This document shows positions 1 to 12,400 of a stretch of DNA of 64,000 bases, piece after piece. Within the stretch, counting starts at the first letter, position 1. Every line of letters begins with the position of its first letter. The position numbers and the translations under genes are program-made. The notes below the pieces were generated by a model. It did no database searches. It was given only the letters and a program-made list of their open reading frames with translations, and had not been told where the DNA came from. The DNA is from Emmonsiellopsis sp. PD_33 (lineage: Eukaryota; Ascomycota; Eurotiomycetes; Onygenales; Ajellomycetaceae): positions 62,001 to 126,000 of the forward strand of contig JANTQF010000066.1 of assembly GCA_032988165.1 (NCBI GenBank), given 5' to 3'.

Positions 1-941
1 ACTTTCTCTATGAACATTCCGGGAAGGTCTTTGCGCATTTGCCGCCGTTGCAGAATTTCGGTGCTAGTTTGGAGATATTTAGACCGAAATTTTTCCCATA
101 GAGCAGGACTAGAAGCCATGCGGGGGTAGAAAGGGTCATTTCGAAGGAAAGCAGTCACTGCCTGCTCGATACCCTGTTCATCCATTTGCATCTTGTTGCA
201 GCAATCAAAATCGAGCAGCCACATTACATGGCTCCCAAGATTGTTGGAGATGGTGGCTGTCTGGCCATTCCGTGGCGGCGCCAGGACGAATTCCACGTCA
301 TTTGCATCGATCTCTCCGTACCAATGCATCATAGCCAAGGCTTCTGCCATGATGTGGGAATATGTGACCTGATCACTGAAGCCAATACCGAGCTCCTCCA
401 TTTGGTCAATATGCAATGGGTAATTCCGCAATGAGAAGGCTCTGAAAAGAGATGGGCGGGTAGATGCCACTCGCCGTCTGCCCAGATAGGGCCGAATTAG
501 ACAGTCTCGATTGGCGTCGCTCGCCTTGATCTCCGGGACGAGTGGTTCGGGGCAGTATTTGTCGATAAGCATGGCTCTGATGTCCTCGGGAACTGGAGGG
601 ATGCGTTCAGCCACAAGGACATTACAAGGAGAACATCCTGCAGGGAACTTTTCTTCCCACCAACTAGGAGGTTCGTCGCAGCCTCTAATAAATCGATAAC
701 GGTAAGGTACTTGGATATGGATGTCGAAGCCGCGGTCTGCGTTTGTCATGAACTGCTCCCTGGCCTCAACAACACGTCCATGCATTTCGAAGTCCTTGGC
801 CAACGATCTTCCCGGCCCGCCGTCTTCTCGCTTGAAGGCTTTCATGAAGCAGGGGTCATCCGCTTTGGAGTTGGGTGACCAGACAGAGCCACAAAATCCC
901 TGGCCAATCCGGCGAAAATGGGGTTCCGTTTTAGGAGTCAT
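1..941 (-). CDS. DUF3669 domain protein, 3' end cut by the window edge
   Basis: An uninterrupted minus-strand frame runs from ATG at 941-939 to the left edge, about 313 codons without a stop. I recognise the fungal DUF3669 family from several blocks: a glycine-rich start (IGQGFCGSVW, residues 12-21), FKREDGGPGRSLAKDFEMH, WWEEKFPAG followed by PCNVLVAERIPPVPE, RPYLGRRR, FSLRNYPLHIDQMEELGI, and NDVEFVLAPP. The molecular function of the family is unknown. The glycine loop, the MMHWYGEIDANDVEF stretch and a later WLLDFD resemble the P-loop, catalytic loop and metal-binding DFG of kinase-like folds; this is inference. There is no signal peptide. The next feature upstream is a retrotransposon 440 bp away. 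The family call is fairly sure; a biochemical role cannot be given. Confidence 0.85.
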   Translation of the reverse strand, partial: MTPKTEPHFRRIGQGFCGSVWSPNSKADDPCFMKAFKREDGGPGRSLAKDFEMHGRVVEAREQFMTNADRGFDIHIQVPYRYRFIRGCDEPPSWWEEKFPAGCSPCNVLVAERIPPVPEDIRAMLIDKYCPEPLVPEIKASDANRDCLIRPYLGRRRVASTRPSLFRAFSLRNYPLHIDQMEELGIGFSDQVTYSHIMAEALAMMHWYGEIDANDVEFVLAPPRNGQTATISNNLGSHVMWLLDFDCCNKMQMDEQGIEQAVTAFLRNDPFYPRMASSPALWEKFRSKYLQTSTEILQRRQMRKDLPGMFIEK

Positions 942-1381
942 AATGTTTGTAACAAGGTTTGTTTGGTGTTATCTATAAGCGTTATTCTGGTTATTGTTAA
1001 GTTGAAAATGAAAGGTGAGAAGGTGGGCATGATGGAGGTATTTATAACTTGAAAGAGGCTACTTGGAGGCTGGTTCCAATGGTTCCGATGACTTCACTCA
1101 TAAACCTAGGTAAAGGAGGTCATCTGGGTAGGTTTCTAGGTCTGCCGGAAGGAATCCATGGACTGGCCAAATACTGCGCGGCGAAAAGCCGTGGAAAGCA
1201 TACCCCTATTCGGCTGCGATGACGCCCAGGTCTGCCTCGCCATAGTTAGTTAGTAGTTAGTTATTTGCTTAGTAAGTAGCTAACTAGTTAATTCTTGCTT
1301 CGTAGCCAGAAAACATAACTTGGCTAACTACCATCCCCAAAAATTGACCTGCCGCCGAGATCCTACATCGATGTTTTTCTA
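942..1381. other. Upstream region of the DUF3669 gene
   Basis: This stretch has no coding signal. It should hold the promoter of the leftward DUF3669 gene. Bases 1246-1300 are a low-complexity run of TTAG/CTAA steps (tagttagttagtagttag). The last five bases, ttcta at 1377-1381, are the left target-site duplication of the neighbouring retrotransposon. Confidence 0.5.
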
Positions 1382-1558
1382 TGTTGGGAATCCCGAGATA
1401 TCTCGTATTTGTGCAATCTCACTTAGAATTAGCATTTACACAGCCACCCACATTCTCTCATACAAAATAGCTAGGGTTCCTATGAACCACCATTAGTTTT
1501 ACAATATCATTCAATTTGTATGAGATTTTACCTCTATATGCAATGTTCAATGCCAACA
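1382..1558 (+). repeat. 5' LTR of copia element 1
   Basis: 177 bp, TGTTGGGAAT to GCCAACA. Aligned by eye without gaps to 6870-7046, it shows 14 differences, all transitions (about 8%). It retains two CpGs (cccgag, ctcgta) that are CpA in the partner. Confidence 0.95.
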
Positions 1559-1574
1559 GTTATGAGCCCAGCAA
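1559..1574 (+). other. Primer-binding site, initiator-tRNA-Met half-molecule type
   Basis: gttatgagcccagcaa starts directly after the 5' LTR. Its reverse complement, ttgctgggctcataac, matches the anticodon stem-loop (CAT anticodon) of eukaryotic initiator tRNA-Met, not the tRNA 3' end. Priming by a tRNA-iMet fragment cut in the anticodon loop is established for Drosophila copia. The match to this fungus' own tRNA is inferred from general tRNA-iMet sequence. Confidence 0.75.
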
Positions 1575-2519
1575 TTTTCATTGCATATTCAACTTGATTT
1601 TTATTGTTATTATCATCATTTCATCTTTTTTCACCCTATACTGCATGCTTTTCACATGAAATAGCAATATCCTCTGAAAAAGACCCACAGGAATGTCCCC
1701 TAGGATCCATGGGATCCATCAAAAATGGAGCTGCAGGCTCTATACACTCAATGAACCAAGCTTTTGAGAATGCCAGAAGCTTTATATTAATTGAAAAAAT
1801 GGGGCCACACAAGTGCCTCTAATAGTCTGAAAATCAAAAAAATAGAGCTCTTGGAGCTCTATCCACCTACCTCACCATGTCTGATGCCACTACCTGATGT
1901 ATGATAGTAACACTGAAGAATAGCAAGAATTGAGAGATTTAGTATATAAACATTATATTGATAGTGAGCAATCATGAAGTTTGCAATTATATTGATTTAA
2001 TAAAGGAAGATTATTAGCTGAAAGTAGAAGAACCTGAGATTGAAGATGATAAATCTGAAAAATCATTTGAAAAATGAGTGATAATGTATGAAAAATGTCA
2101 AATGACTATAAATAAGATGTATGACATCATTATAATGTCAGTTTTGAGAGTGAAGATAAAGCATGTCATGAAGGCAGGTAATACTCATGTTAAAGATATT
2201 ATTAAAGTGCTGTGATATTATCTCTCTCCTACTACTAAAGATTGAAAAAATGAAGTCAGAGATTGATATAATGCTCTAATGAAGAAATCAAATAGCAAGA
2301 ACATTAAAAAATGGTTAGATAACTAGTCTATAATCTGTGAAGAGATATAGAACATGGAGATCAGAAATCTATTCAATCTAGAGAGTGATTTTTTGATGAC
2401 TAACTGAGTGATTGATCCAATAATTGCTGAAGGATTTAGATCTATTATCTCATATAATAAAAAGATGGGTGTAAATGTCATTGATCTAGAATGATTAGTT
2501 AGAGAGATTAAGATTTAAT

Positions 2520-5500
2520 ATTGCAAGATGAGAGTCTTAAAAAACAATTATAATGCTGTTTTTATGACCTTTAGTGGTCTGGGTGGAGAAAAGGAAGACT
2601 CTACTAATAGCATGAATCTGCCTGCAAAAGACTTGCAAAAGAAAGCTAATAAAGATTTGAAAAAGAAGAGTAAAAAGACTCATAATCTGTATATCTATGG
2701 CAGGCCTGGGTACTCAGCAGGAACTTGCTGGTATCTTAACCCTATATTGAGGCCTGAGTGGTTCATGGGATATGATGATATATGTAAAAAGGTGGATGAG
2801 GTGTTAAAAGATGAGAAAGTCAAGATGAAGATTAAGGTAGAGATTGAGAAGGTAAATGATAAAATCAGTGCAGGCCTGCAGATAAATCTCTCAACTGTTT
2901 ATTGAATGCCTCTAACCTCCTGTGAAGCTGCAGACAGATTGTTAATCTTGAGTGCTAAATCTAGCTTATTAAATCATCTGTTAAGAGATAGCTGAGTGTA
3001 TGATATGAATAGAGAATCTCATATTTACAATGATAGGTTCAGATTTATCAATTTTGTAGAGGAATACAATGTGTTATTCTATACAGATAACTCCTATATA
3101 AAAATTCAAGGTTATAGGACTATCATCATATATCTCATAAATCTGATGACCTGAAAATGTTTTGTAGCCATACTATCCAACACAGTGTACATTCTGAATT
3201 TTCATATGAATATCTTTGGCTGGGTGAGACTGTTTATAAAAGGAATCTCACTGCACATAAAGATGATGATGTTAAGAGATAATGAGAAGCCTTGAGTGTT
3301 ACTTACATGGAAAGATAATCTCATGTGCCTAGAATATAATCTGTGTTTGAATACTGTACTGATGTTAATATTCTCTGCTCTTACTGGATATAGGAAACAT
3401 TCTGAGATGCTGAAGATCTTAATGGTGTCAGCAGAGGTCTAGCATAGATAACTGAGATATAATTTTAAGGCCTTAATTACTCACCTACAGAATACATCTG
3501 AAGGTATAATTATAGTAGGCAAGTTCATGGAAGAAAGGGAGAAAGAGTTGGATCCTCACCTGCAAGGAGTTACATGTTGTTGTCAAATGTGTGAGCTCTT
3601 AAAAGTGAAAAATCAGATATCTTGCAGGCTGCATGTCTGCTCTACCAAACCATTCAAATGCCTCCATATTAACCTTATAGAGAATAAGAAAGATTGCTAT
3701 TATAGTTAGCAGTGGATGATGCATTTTACATGTAATTTCTTGCAGTTTCAGATCATATAAAATGTGGTTTGTAAGTCTGAACTTAAAAAAGCTCTCCCTG
3801 CAGTTATGAAATGAATTAAACATCAGTTTGATATAGATGTCAAGATTATATGTGTTGACAATGAAATGAGCATGTATTTGAATGAGATAAATGAGTGGAT
3901 TCTAGAAGAAAACCTCTTGAGAGAGTTCTCATCAGAATATATGTATGAATAGAATGATGCAGCCAAATGTGCAGATATGCTATTAATTGAAAAAGTAAGA
4001 TGCTTGTAGATAGATGGATGCTTACCCTCAGAGCTCTCACCTGAAATATATATAATAGCTGGCTATCTCATTAATTGAACCTCTATATGTCTGTTGGGGT
4101 AGAAGTTATCATTGCTAGCTCTATAAGAGTATCTCAACCTTCCTAGTAAATCTTCATCTGCTCACCTATGCATATATGAATGTTGCATGTATGTGAAGAT
4201 TTCAGATGAAGTTCTCAATCATATGAGAGCTTCAAAGTTAGAATCTAGGGTGCATGTTGGTTATCTCATTGAATATAATTTAATGAATATATGGAGGATT
4301 TGGATTCTGCACTTACAATGTGTTATAAGGACCAGAGATATGGTGTTTAATAAATCAGTTCAATTTGACCTGTAGAAACCTCATATTGAAGAGCTACTGT
4401 AAGAATCTATTATGAATGAGATTACTGAGGTGTTATAAATGCCTATAATAGAACTAATAATCTCTGAGGTTTGCAAATGAAATGAGATGCTGGATTCTGC
4501 CAATATAGATATCTTCTGCTCTGGAGATGTTGAATAAACAGAAAAAATAGCTGAATCTGATGATAAAAATAGTTAAAGAGATGTGAATGAACCTTTAATG
4601 CCTGAATCAACATCAGAACTGCAGGTTCAGGGGGGTGAGCAGGTAGATAAACAGGTTGATAGAGAGGTTATTAAATCTGATGATCTCAGTGGCTAGTTAC
4701 AGAGTAAACTACAGGCCTTGTTAAGCAAATATGAGAAGGTGCCTGAGTAACCTCAACTGCTCAAACTACCTGATATCTTACCCCCAGATCTCTTCAATTA
4801 ATCAAATTAAGTGCCATGGGCATGTGAGATCTCTATGGACTTCAATGAATTAAATATAGTCTCTGGTAAATGTGTTAGACATACTATACACTTCAATGAA
4901 ATTAAATGTGCAAAAAATAACTCTACTCAGCAGTTTTATGTGATATTCAGTGTGATTATAAACCTCATGCCTCAGAAAGGGAACAATATGTAATTGTATA
5001 GAGATAAACTCTCTCTGCCACCAAATCATTGGAACTTGTTAAAAATGCACAAATATAGTGAGGATTTCATTAATGCTGTGATCTGGGAATGAGAGATGAT
5101 TACCCAGAAGGATACATACAAAATAGTGCCTAGGCTGCCTGAAAATGTGTCAGTGATCCCCCTATACTAGGTGTTTACCTATAAATTCAATGATGATGAA
5201 TTTCTCAATAAGTTCAAAGTATATATCTATATTTGAGGTGACCTTCAACCTCCCAGTGAAAAAGATATGAGAGCTCATATGCTCACTGACAGGATATACT
5301 GTGTGTTAATGGTGATAATGGTGGCTTTTAACCTTGATATCAAGCAGCTTGATGATGTAAATACCTTTATGAATAGTGATATTAATAAGGAGGTCTATTA
5401 TAAACTGCCAGACAGATGATGGAGGCTTCTAGGCCTTGCTTTGCTGTAATGATCTCTTACCTTGCTTAAATTGAAAAAAGGCCTATATGGATTATGTTGC

Positions 5501-6665
5501 TTGCCACTGCTTTGGTTGAATGAAGTCATAAAAATACTACTATATATAGAATTTACCTCTTTACCTGATGATAGATGCCTCTTTTTGAATGATTGAATAA
5601 TCATTTTCTTTTATGTTGACAATTTTATTATCCTTTTAGATGAGGATGATAAAGATGAGAGAGATCAGGTGGTTTGAAAACTCATAAACATGTATGAGAT
5701 CTATGATATGGGGAAACTACATTGATTCTTAAACACCTGTATTGTCTGAGATAGAGCAAATTTGAAGCTCTGAATCTACCTTGATTTCTATATTGATAAG
5801 TTGGTAGCTATATATCACCTTGAGTAGTCCCTGTGAATTTGTGAAGTGCCTCTTATGGGCATGAAACTTAAGGCCTATAAGGCTGAATCAACCCCTGCAA
5901 AAATCCACTACTACCAGTGATGTGTTAGATCTTACATCTATCTGGCTGTTATTATAAGGCCTGATATCATATATACTGCATTGAAGCTTATGTTCTTCAT
6001 GCAGAATCTATCAGATGTTCATTTGACTGAGATAAATTATATCATTACTTATCTATGAGATATGTAGAACTATATCATCTAATATGACAGTAGATATGAT
6101 GGATTCTAACTTGAACAATTAATAAATCCACCTGTGAATTTGACTAAGCCAGTAAATTCCAATACAAATCCTGAAGTCATTAAATTCTCTAGTAATACTA
6201 GCTTTACAGATAATGCTGACTGCTGGTCTATGACTGAATATCTATTCAAAATGTATGGTAGCCCAGTCAATTAAAAGTCTACCTGGCAGGCTATGGTAAC
6301 TACCTCCATAATGGAGGCTGAACTTCTCACTATATTGCATGCTAAATGAGAGGTTATGTGATAGGAGTAATTTCTCATCTAAATTCAATTTAATCCTGAG
6401 TATAAGATCTCTATTAAATATGATAACACTCAAATAGTAGGGTTATTGAATAAGAGTAATCTGCAGATTAATATGTGCCTTTGCCACATTGATATACATG
6501 GCAGTTAGCTTTGTGAGTGAGTTCAAAGCTCTGATATTGATATAACCTGGGTCTCTATGGTGGAGATGCCTATGAACAGCCTAATGAAGGATTTCCTGCT
6601 GCAGAAACATCAAAACTTCCTCAAACATCTTGATATTATTAATATTACCAATCTCATTGATATAC
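2520..6665 (+). pseudogene. Copia gag-pol remnants
   Basis: The reading frame is broken throughout, but the domains can be read in order. Gag zinc knuckle at about 2690-2760 (YIYGRPGYSAGTCW; two Cys and one His have become Tyr by G-to-A or C-to-T). Protease at about 2985-3060. Integrase zinc-binding segment and the STKPFKCLHINLI block at about 3580-3690. Integrase core with a VDNEMS-type Asp block and a PEQNGAAE-like remnant at about 3850-4030. The conserved integrase stretch AGYLINRTSICLLG at about 4050-4100. RT from about 5095 (YWVFTYKFNDDEFLNKFK), with the catalytic box as YVDN at 5612-5623. RNase H at about 6190-6660 (MTGYLF, SIMEAELLT). Mutations are mainly CpG transitions. Confidence 0.9.
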
Positions 6666-6860
6666 AGTGAGATCTGAGGGGGAAAGATTAATTCATTCAT
6701 TTTCATTATTTTCATATGTTTTTGTTGATTTTTAATTTCTATGAGGAACTCATCTAGCCAGATATTCAACACCTGCACCACTGTGTTATTTTGATTTTTA
6801 TTTCCTATTTAGGCAGTATGACTGGCCTCATTATGTTCATTAAACAGTGTGGTGCACACT

Positions 6861-6869
6861 GGGGGGGTG
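6861..6869 (+). other. Polypurine tract of copia element 1
   Basis: A run of seven G (6861-6867) followed by tg directly abuts the 3' LTR. This is the expected place for the plus-strand primer of reverse transcription. Confidence 0.7.
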
Positions 6870-7046
6870 TGTTGGGAATCCCAAGATATCTCATATTTAT
6901 ACAATCTTGCTTAGAATTAGTGTTTACACAGTCACCCACATTTCCTCATACAAAATAGCTAGGGTTCCTATGAACTACCATTAGTTTTACAATATCATTC
7001 AATTTGTATGAGATTTTACCTCTATATGCAATGTTCAATGCTGACA
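6870..7046 (+). repeat. 3' LTR of copia element 1
   Basis: 177 bp, TGTTGGGAAT to GCTGACA. It lacks any CpG. At three places where it reads TG the 5' LTR reads CA, as expected if an ancestral CG mutated on opposite strands in the two copies. It is followed by the target duplication ttcta at 7047-7051. Confidence 0.95.
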
Positions 7047-7984
7047 TTCTATCATCCTTTGCTCTTCAGTGCTGCTTGCAACTAGGCTATTTCGGCATTG
7101 AGATCATGGAAATTACTTTGCTTGCATGATAAAAACTGCCTACCAAACTACATTTTGTTGGTGAAACCATAGTAATCTAGTTTACTATTTGAGCAGATGA
7201 CTAGCGATTATTGGAGCCAGTAGTTATCCTCTCTACGCTGCCGACCCAGGCTGGGAATCTCTTGGAGGTTTATTCACATTGGTCGTCTTTATTGACTTGC
7301 CATACATTTGTTGAAATTCACAACACCCTACATTCATATGCCTCCGTCCTGGTCACTCGCCATCTATCTGCCCTTCTTTTCTACGCTTTCGTTCTCTTTC
7401 TCGGCAGGGCAAACTGATGTAATGTCAGCGATGCCCCTAAAACATATGGCCGACAACGGGATGGATGGAACCGGTTTTGTCCCCCGTCCCGTACGAAGAT
7501 GAGAGATACCCCACACATTTCGCTAATCCCCTTCTTCGCCGTAATACTTTGTTCGAGATCAGTACGGGCAGCGGCAAAACAATATATTATCCTATCATAC
7601 ACTATCGCAATGGACCTTGTCATGCTCTTTCAAAGCTCAGTGCATTCCCTAATCGCCGCATTGCAGGAGCCCGTGATATCGGAGCTACTTACTCTTCGGA
7701 ACTGGCTTTTTACCTACTATTTATGCCACCTGCAACATCTCGATTTAAATCTGACCATGCTGAGGCTGTACAGTACGTATATACCGAGGGAATCCTACCT
7801 TCTCTAAAACTTTGGATTTATTAATAAAGCACACTCCACCCGAACGAAGAGCCCAACAGACACAGGGTCCTGCACATTGCTATCCGTCAATCCCGCACCT
7901 ACATTGGTGGTGGTAGTTAATGTCCCGGTTCGACTCCCACCACTCGAGGGTTTATTAGCTCCTGCTGAATCCTGATTTGTACCG
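7047..7984. other. Spacer with no assignable gene
   Basis: Composition is normal and CpGs are present, unlike the elements on either side. Several short frames exist; the longest is 7465-7824 on the plus strand, 119 codons, containing a STGSGKT stretch. None starts convincingly or joins to neighbours by splicing. The GxGKT-like string could be the remnant of a P-loop protein, but I cannot name a family. Confidence 0.4.
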
Positions 7985-8377
7985 ATACCCCCTTTAACAA
8001 GGCGTCCACGCCATGGCACGCTGCCAATCTACCTTCCTTCAAGCTGGTTTCGGAAATCATCGGGTTGGCATGTCAGTTGCTACAACTGCCTGAAACACAG
8101 CAAGCGCATATTATTTTTAACCGCCGTAAGTAAACCGCCTTAAGTAGTATGTCAATGATTGATGTCTTTGTCCCTAGCTCACATTGTTACTGGGACTAGT
8201 ATTCCCCCCTCAGAACCCCCAGGTCTCGAGCCTATTGTATACGACCGCCTTATCAGTTTGGAATACATATGCAAGAATAAAGTATTCGCAGAACCTTACC
8301 TTGTGAATGCCCGAGCCCCCATGGCTGCGTATCGATCAGGTACCATAGTGCGAAGGTCTAGCATGAGAGATTACTAG
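7985..8377 (+). pseudogene. Gene-like fragment of unknown family, two exons
   Basis: A coherent frame (containing NLPSFKLVSEIIGLACQLLQ) runs to about 8125. A plausible 52-bp intron follows at 8126-8177 (gtaagt to ccctag). Splicing joins the frame in phase to one that continues to a stop at 8377 (containing LEPIVYDRLISLEYICKNKV). No start codon or 5' part is recognisable, because the frame is closed upstream by a stop near 7970. It may be the 5' portion of the gene whose SNF2-like piece lies further right. Confidence 0.35.
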
Positions 8378-8589
8378 AGGACGATAGGAACGTCAACCTC
8401 ATTTACACACAACATATGGTAGCATAATCAGATACGTCATCGAACTGAGAGAGAATATTGAACTACCACTCCGCGAGTTTCCTAAGCCAACAAATTGTCG
8501 GAAACCAGACAAACTGGAGAGATATTCAGGTTTGCCCGTGTCATTAAAAATACTAAGGGGATCTCACCATGAATGGTACTCTAGAAGAG

Positions 8590-8757
8590 ATCATCAGATC
8601 TCCCTGGGGTAATTAATGGTAATAAATGTAAGGTAGGGAAGACGCTTCAGTGTTTGACACTGATTGCAAAAATGGCTGAGTTGAAATCAGCCCCTTTTTA
8701 ACCGACATTGATTGTGGTGCCACCCATACTTTCATAGTACATCATTACTGCACGTTT
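8590..8757 (+). pseudogene. SNF2-family helicase fragment, broken
   Basis: The frame reads KVGKTLQCLTLIAKMAEL, then SAPF, a TAA stop, then PTLIVVPPILS and a TAG stop. This matches motif I (GxGKTxQ) and motif Ia (PxLIVVPxxL) of SNF2/Rad54-type ATPases. The TAA lies where the family usually has Arg (CGA), which fits both bases of a CpG having mutated. Nothing recognisable of motifs II-VI follows, because a copia element begins at 8858. I consider it an old fragment. Confidence 0.5.
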
Positions 8758-8857
8758 CTATCATCCGCCGATATCCATTGATGGGAATTTCCACGACTGG
8801 CTGAATTGGAATGGCTTTGCTCAAATTGGAACATGTCTAGACCTTATGGTCAATTTT

Positions 8858-9147
8858 TGTAAGAGGGTTGAATGTAGTTAGAGAAATCCATGAGGAGAAA
8901 GATGATTGATTCCTTTGTCTAAGTTGGTGGATTTCACCACTATTTATAGCTACTGACATGTGATTGCCTGAGATAATGAAAATCTAAGTTATCATACAAA
9001 ATAGGTGTAGAAAACAATAGGGACAATCAGTTATTATCACTATTGAGAAGGAAATAATGAAAAGACCATTAATGTAGAACTGAATGACTGAAAAATAAAG
9101 GATCTACTCTGCAGGCACTTGAGATGCATATTATACTACTTCTCACA
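8858..9147 (-). repeat. 3' LTR of copia element 2
   Basis: 290 bp, reading tgtaagaggg to cttctcaca on the plus strand. It pairs with 14816-15105; by eye all differences are transitions. At four sites one copy has CA where the other has TG. Confidence 0.93.
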
Positions 9148-9489
9148 TACCTTCTCAGTGGATTACTGAGTAGAGTAGAGGTAATTTAATGGTGAAGAAC
9201 TACCTTAATTTTAGTATATTATAAGATGGAGTGGAGATAATTCAATGGCAAAGAACTACCTTAATTTTCTATTTATATTAATGAGATTAATGAGATAGTA
9301 GAATTCCTTATGAGTAATATGAGAAAGGGATTTAATGAAGTCATTTATAGGTATTTTCTTTATATCTATCTATTTAATAGATATTTGACCCTGTTGGACT
9401 TTCTGTTAAAGCCAGTAATCATAAATATTAATATGGTAGAGCTTTATTATAATATGAGGAGCTTTATCCTTAAGTAGGTAGATAGCCTG

Positions 9490-12400
9490 AATATTATCAT
9501 TTTAAATAATTAATATATATTTCAGGTTAAAATTAATTTGATTAAATAGATATTTCCATTAGTATGCTTTTTTAGCTATTATAGATAGGGTTAAAAGCTC
9601 TACTTCAGTGGAAGAGGTTATAATAATTTATTACTTTAAGGACTTCCAGTTAATTACTCTTCTGAAAAGAGTAAAAACCATTTCTTGAGTACTCTAGTAG
9701 GTAGCCAGATTGTTAGTATAAGTAATATCAGTATAGATTTAAAATACTAGGCCTTTATCATTAGCTTTAAGAGCACTATATTTAATAGTGAGATTCTAGA
9801 TTTAATATCTATAAGTAATAACACAATATAGAAGATCATCATGTTGAGGCAAAGATTTAACCATATAATTAATAAGGACTCTAGTAGAGAAGATGAGATT
9901 AAGCTAAGTTTCTATAAAAAAAAAGATAATAGAGCTGATTCAGCATTGATAGTCATAAATCTCTTGAGAAGTAAAAAAATCACTATAAGAATAGATTGAT
10001 TTAGTAGGAGTAAGTATATAATAGGGTTTGCAACACTCAACTCTAAATTTTGCTACTATTTTAATCATATAACTATCCTGATACAATCAGAGTTTTTAAG
10101 CTATACAATCTTAAAGGACTTGAATTCCTAAAAATCACTTAATCTTTCTCATATCTTGGAGCTCATAAGTGCTCATTAATTAGGCTGTAAAATTAATAAA
10201 CACTGATTTATAACATTAATAATATATAATGATAATGTCATTCACATAGAAAAACACTATAAGATTAAGTCCTATAAAAAGATAAGATTCCTTAGAAACC
10301 TACATTAAGCCTAGTTTTAGTAGTGTCATTTCCAACTTATCATTTCATTATAGGGAAGATTCTGGAAGTCTGTAAAGTGCTCAAAGAAGAAGTAATATGT
10401 AGCTAGAAACTTCATATTTAAAAGATAATTTAATATAGATTTCATTAATAAGAATAACATTAAAAAAGGTGTTAACAGCATCATATTAATAGGTTTTTAA
10501 ATCAAAAGCAGCTACTATAACTATAATAAGGTAAAAAACTTTTAGTATTAGTATTATAGATCTGATCTCTACTTTTTCATTTTTCCATAAATCTCTACAA
10601 ATAACTATATAGGCTTTGAATTTTTGAAGGATTTCATCTATATTGAATTTATATATAAATATCTATATAAGTGGTAGAGGCTAGTGTTTAATCTTACATT
10701 CTAAGATCTTTTTCTAGCATCCTTTCTATTATAGGGCATCATATTCAATTTGAATAGCATATAATTAATTATCTTTAAATTTATAGCACAAAGCTTCCTT
10801 CCATCCACAAGGAGGAAAAGAAAGGTTATCTTAGTGTAGAGAATAAGGTAGAGGTTCATCCATTTAGATCATAATAAAAGTAATATAGAATTCCAGAGAA
10901 TGATCTATATGATTAAGAGTGGTAATATATCTAGTTCACTCTAGATTCAGTTTTCAAGTATGATATCCTAAGACTATATGATCAGTTGATATATTACTGT
11001 GTATTTCCCTAGAAGAAGCATCTGAGGGCTCATTTATAGAAGATAGATCTAACTAAAGAGAATTAAGTAATTAATTTAATGGATTATTAGTATTAGTATT
11101 AGCATCTATATCAAATTAGCTATTAGAATTATCTAATTGCTGAATTCTACTAATTAGCATTAAAAATTTAGAGGAATCAGTAAATAGTATAGAAGTTAGT
11201 TCCAGGATTAATAATACTTAAGAAGATAAATCTAGTATTATTTTTGAAGTTATATCTATTATTTTAGAGTCAGGTATTAAGGTTTCAGAAGAAGGATTAA
11301 TTTTAACTTTATCTTTAGAATTCTCAAATTTCTGAACATCAAATCTGATACTTTTCAGAATGTCATTTAGTAGTAGTAAATCTACTGGTATTAAAGATAT
11401 AAGTGAAAGATTCTTAGGTAGATCACCTGAATCAAAATAGAAATCCTCATTGAATATAATATCCTAAGTTATAATGATCTTTTACTCTCTTAGGAGCTAA
11501 ATATGAAAAATATTATTCAATTTATAATCTATTAGATGTCTAATTTTAGTGTGCAGGGTGAGTTTTCAGAGCTTCAGAATGATCTTATCTAATACATATA
11601 CTTAGTATCTATATGTATGTAGGTAACTGAGGTTAAAATCTATTAGTTTATTAAAATAGAAGATTAGGGTCTATATTAGAGTCTTCTATTTGAATTACTA
11701 AATTAGTATTTAATTAAGAAGATATATCATAATCTTATATACTTTAGATTAGAGATCTTCAGAGAGATTTACAGCAATTTAAATTGTATAGTTTAGAGTA
11801 ATAATCATACCCTCTGAGCATTCAGCTACACTATTAGATTCTGGTGTATGGGGAGGTGAAGGATTAACATGAATACTATATATTTTAACCTTTTTAAGGA
11901 AAGTCTTTATAAGTGATGTTTCTTCATTTATATGAAGAGTTAGAACTCTTAAATTGTAGTGTTTTTCAACTTCATTAATAAATTTTTCAAGAAATAATTT
12001 ATAATAGTCTTTTGTAGAAAGTGTCTCAGCTCAATAAGTATGAGTAAGAGGATTATAAACATAAGTAAGATAATAGTCTCTATTATAACTTAAAGTCAGA
12101 AAGATATAAGTAAGGTCAAAATGAATGATCTTAAATGATTTATTATCTCTATTCATCTATTTTTAAGATATCTAAAGGTGGGATTTACCTAGTATGCAAG
12201 CTATATAGTCAGCAGTTTTTAAACTGTTAATAAGATGAGCTCCTATCATAGATTTAGATAAATGTTTGAGAGCTTCTGAGCTGAAATAACTAAGGTATTT
12301 ATACTATAAAGCTGTTGAGATTGAGATAGGAAGCTGAGAAAGTATTCAGATAGTAAAGATAATATTATTTAAAAAATTATATTTAAAAATAAATTTTTCA

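Larger units (their letters stand above)
1382..7046 (+). mobile_element. Full-length Ty1/copia LTR retrotransposon, inactivated
   Basis: The element has two 177-bp LTRs (1382-1558 and 6870-7046) that begin TGTTGGGA and end in CA. They are flanked by a perfect 5-bp target duplication, ttcta (1377-1381 and 7047-7051). A primer-binding site follows the left LTR and a G-run polypurine tract precedes the right one. Translated remnants come in the order gag zinc knuckle, protease, integrase, reverse transcriptase, RNase H, which defines Ty1/copia rather than Ty3/gypsy. Many stops (mostly TGA and TAG) interrupt every frame. CpG dinucleotides are almost absent between the LTRs. The element cannot be autonomous. 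Confidence 0.95.

Noticed and set aside
1246..1300. TTAG/CTAA-rich run, possibly telomere-like
   Set aside because: It lacks the TTAGGG unit and is short; similar steps recur elsewhere as simple low-complexity sequence.
7926..7936. ggttcgactcc, a perfect tRNA B-box-like string
   Set aside because: No T-stem pairing around it, no A box at proper distance and no acceptor stem; chance match.
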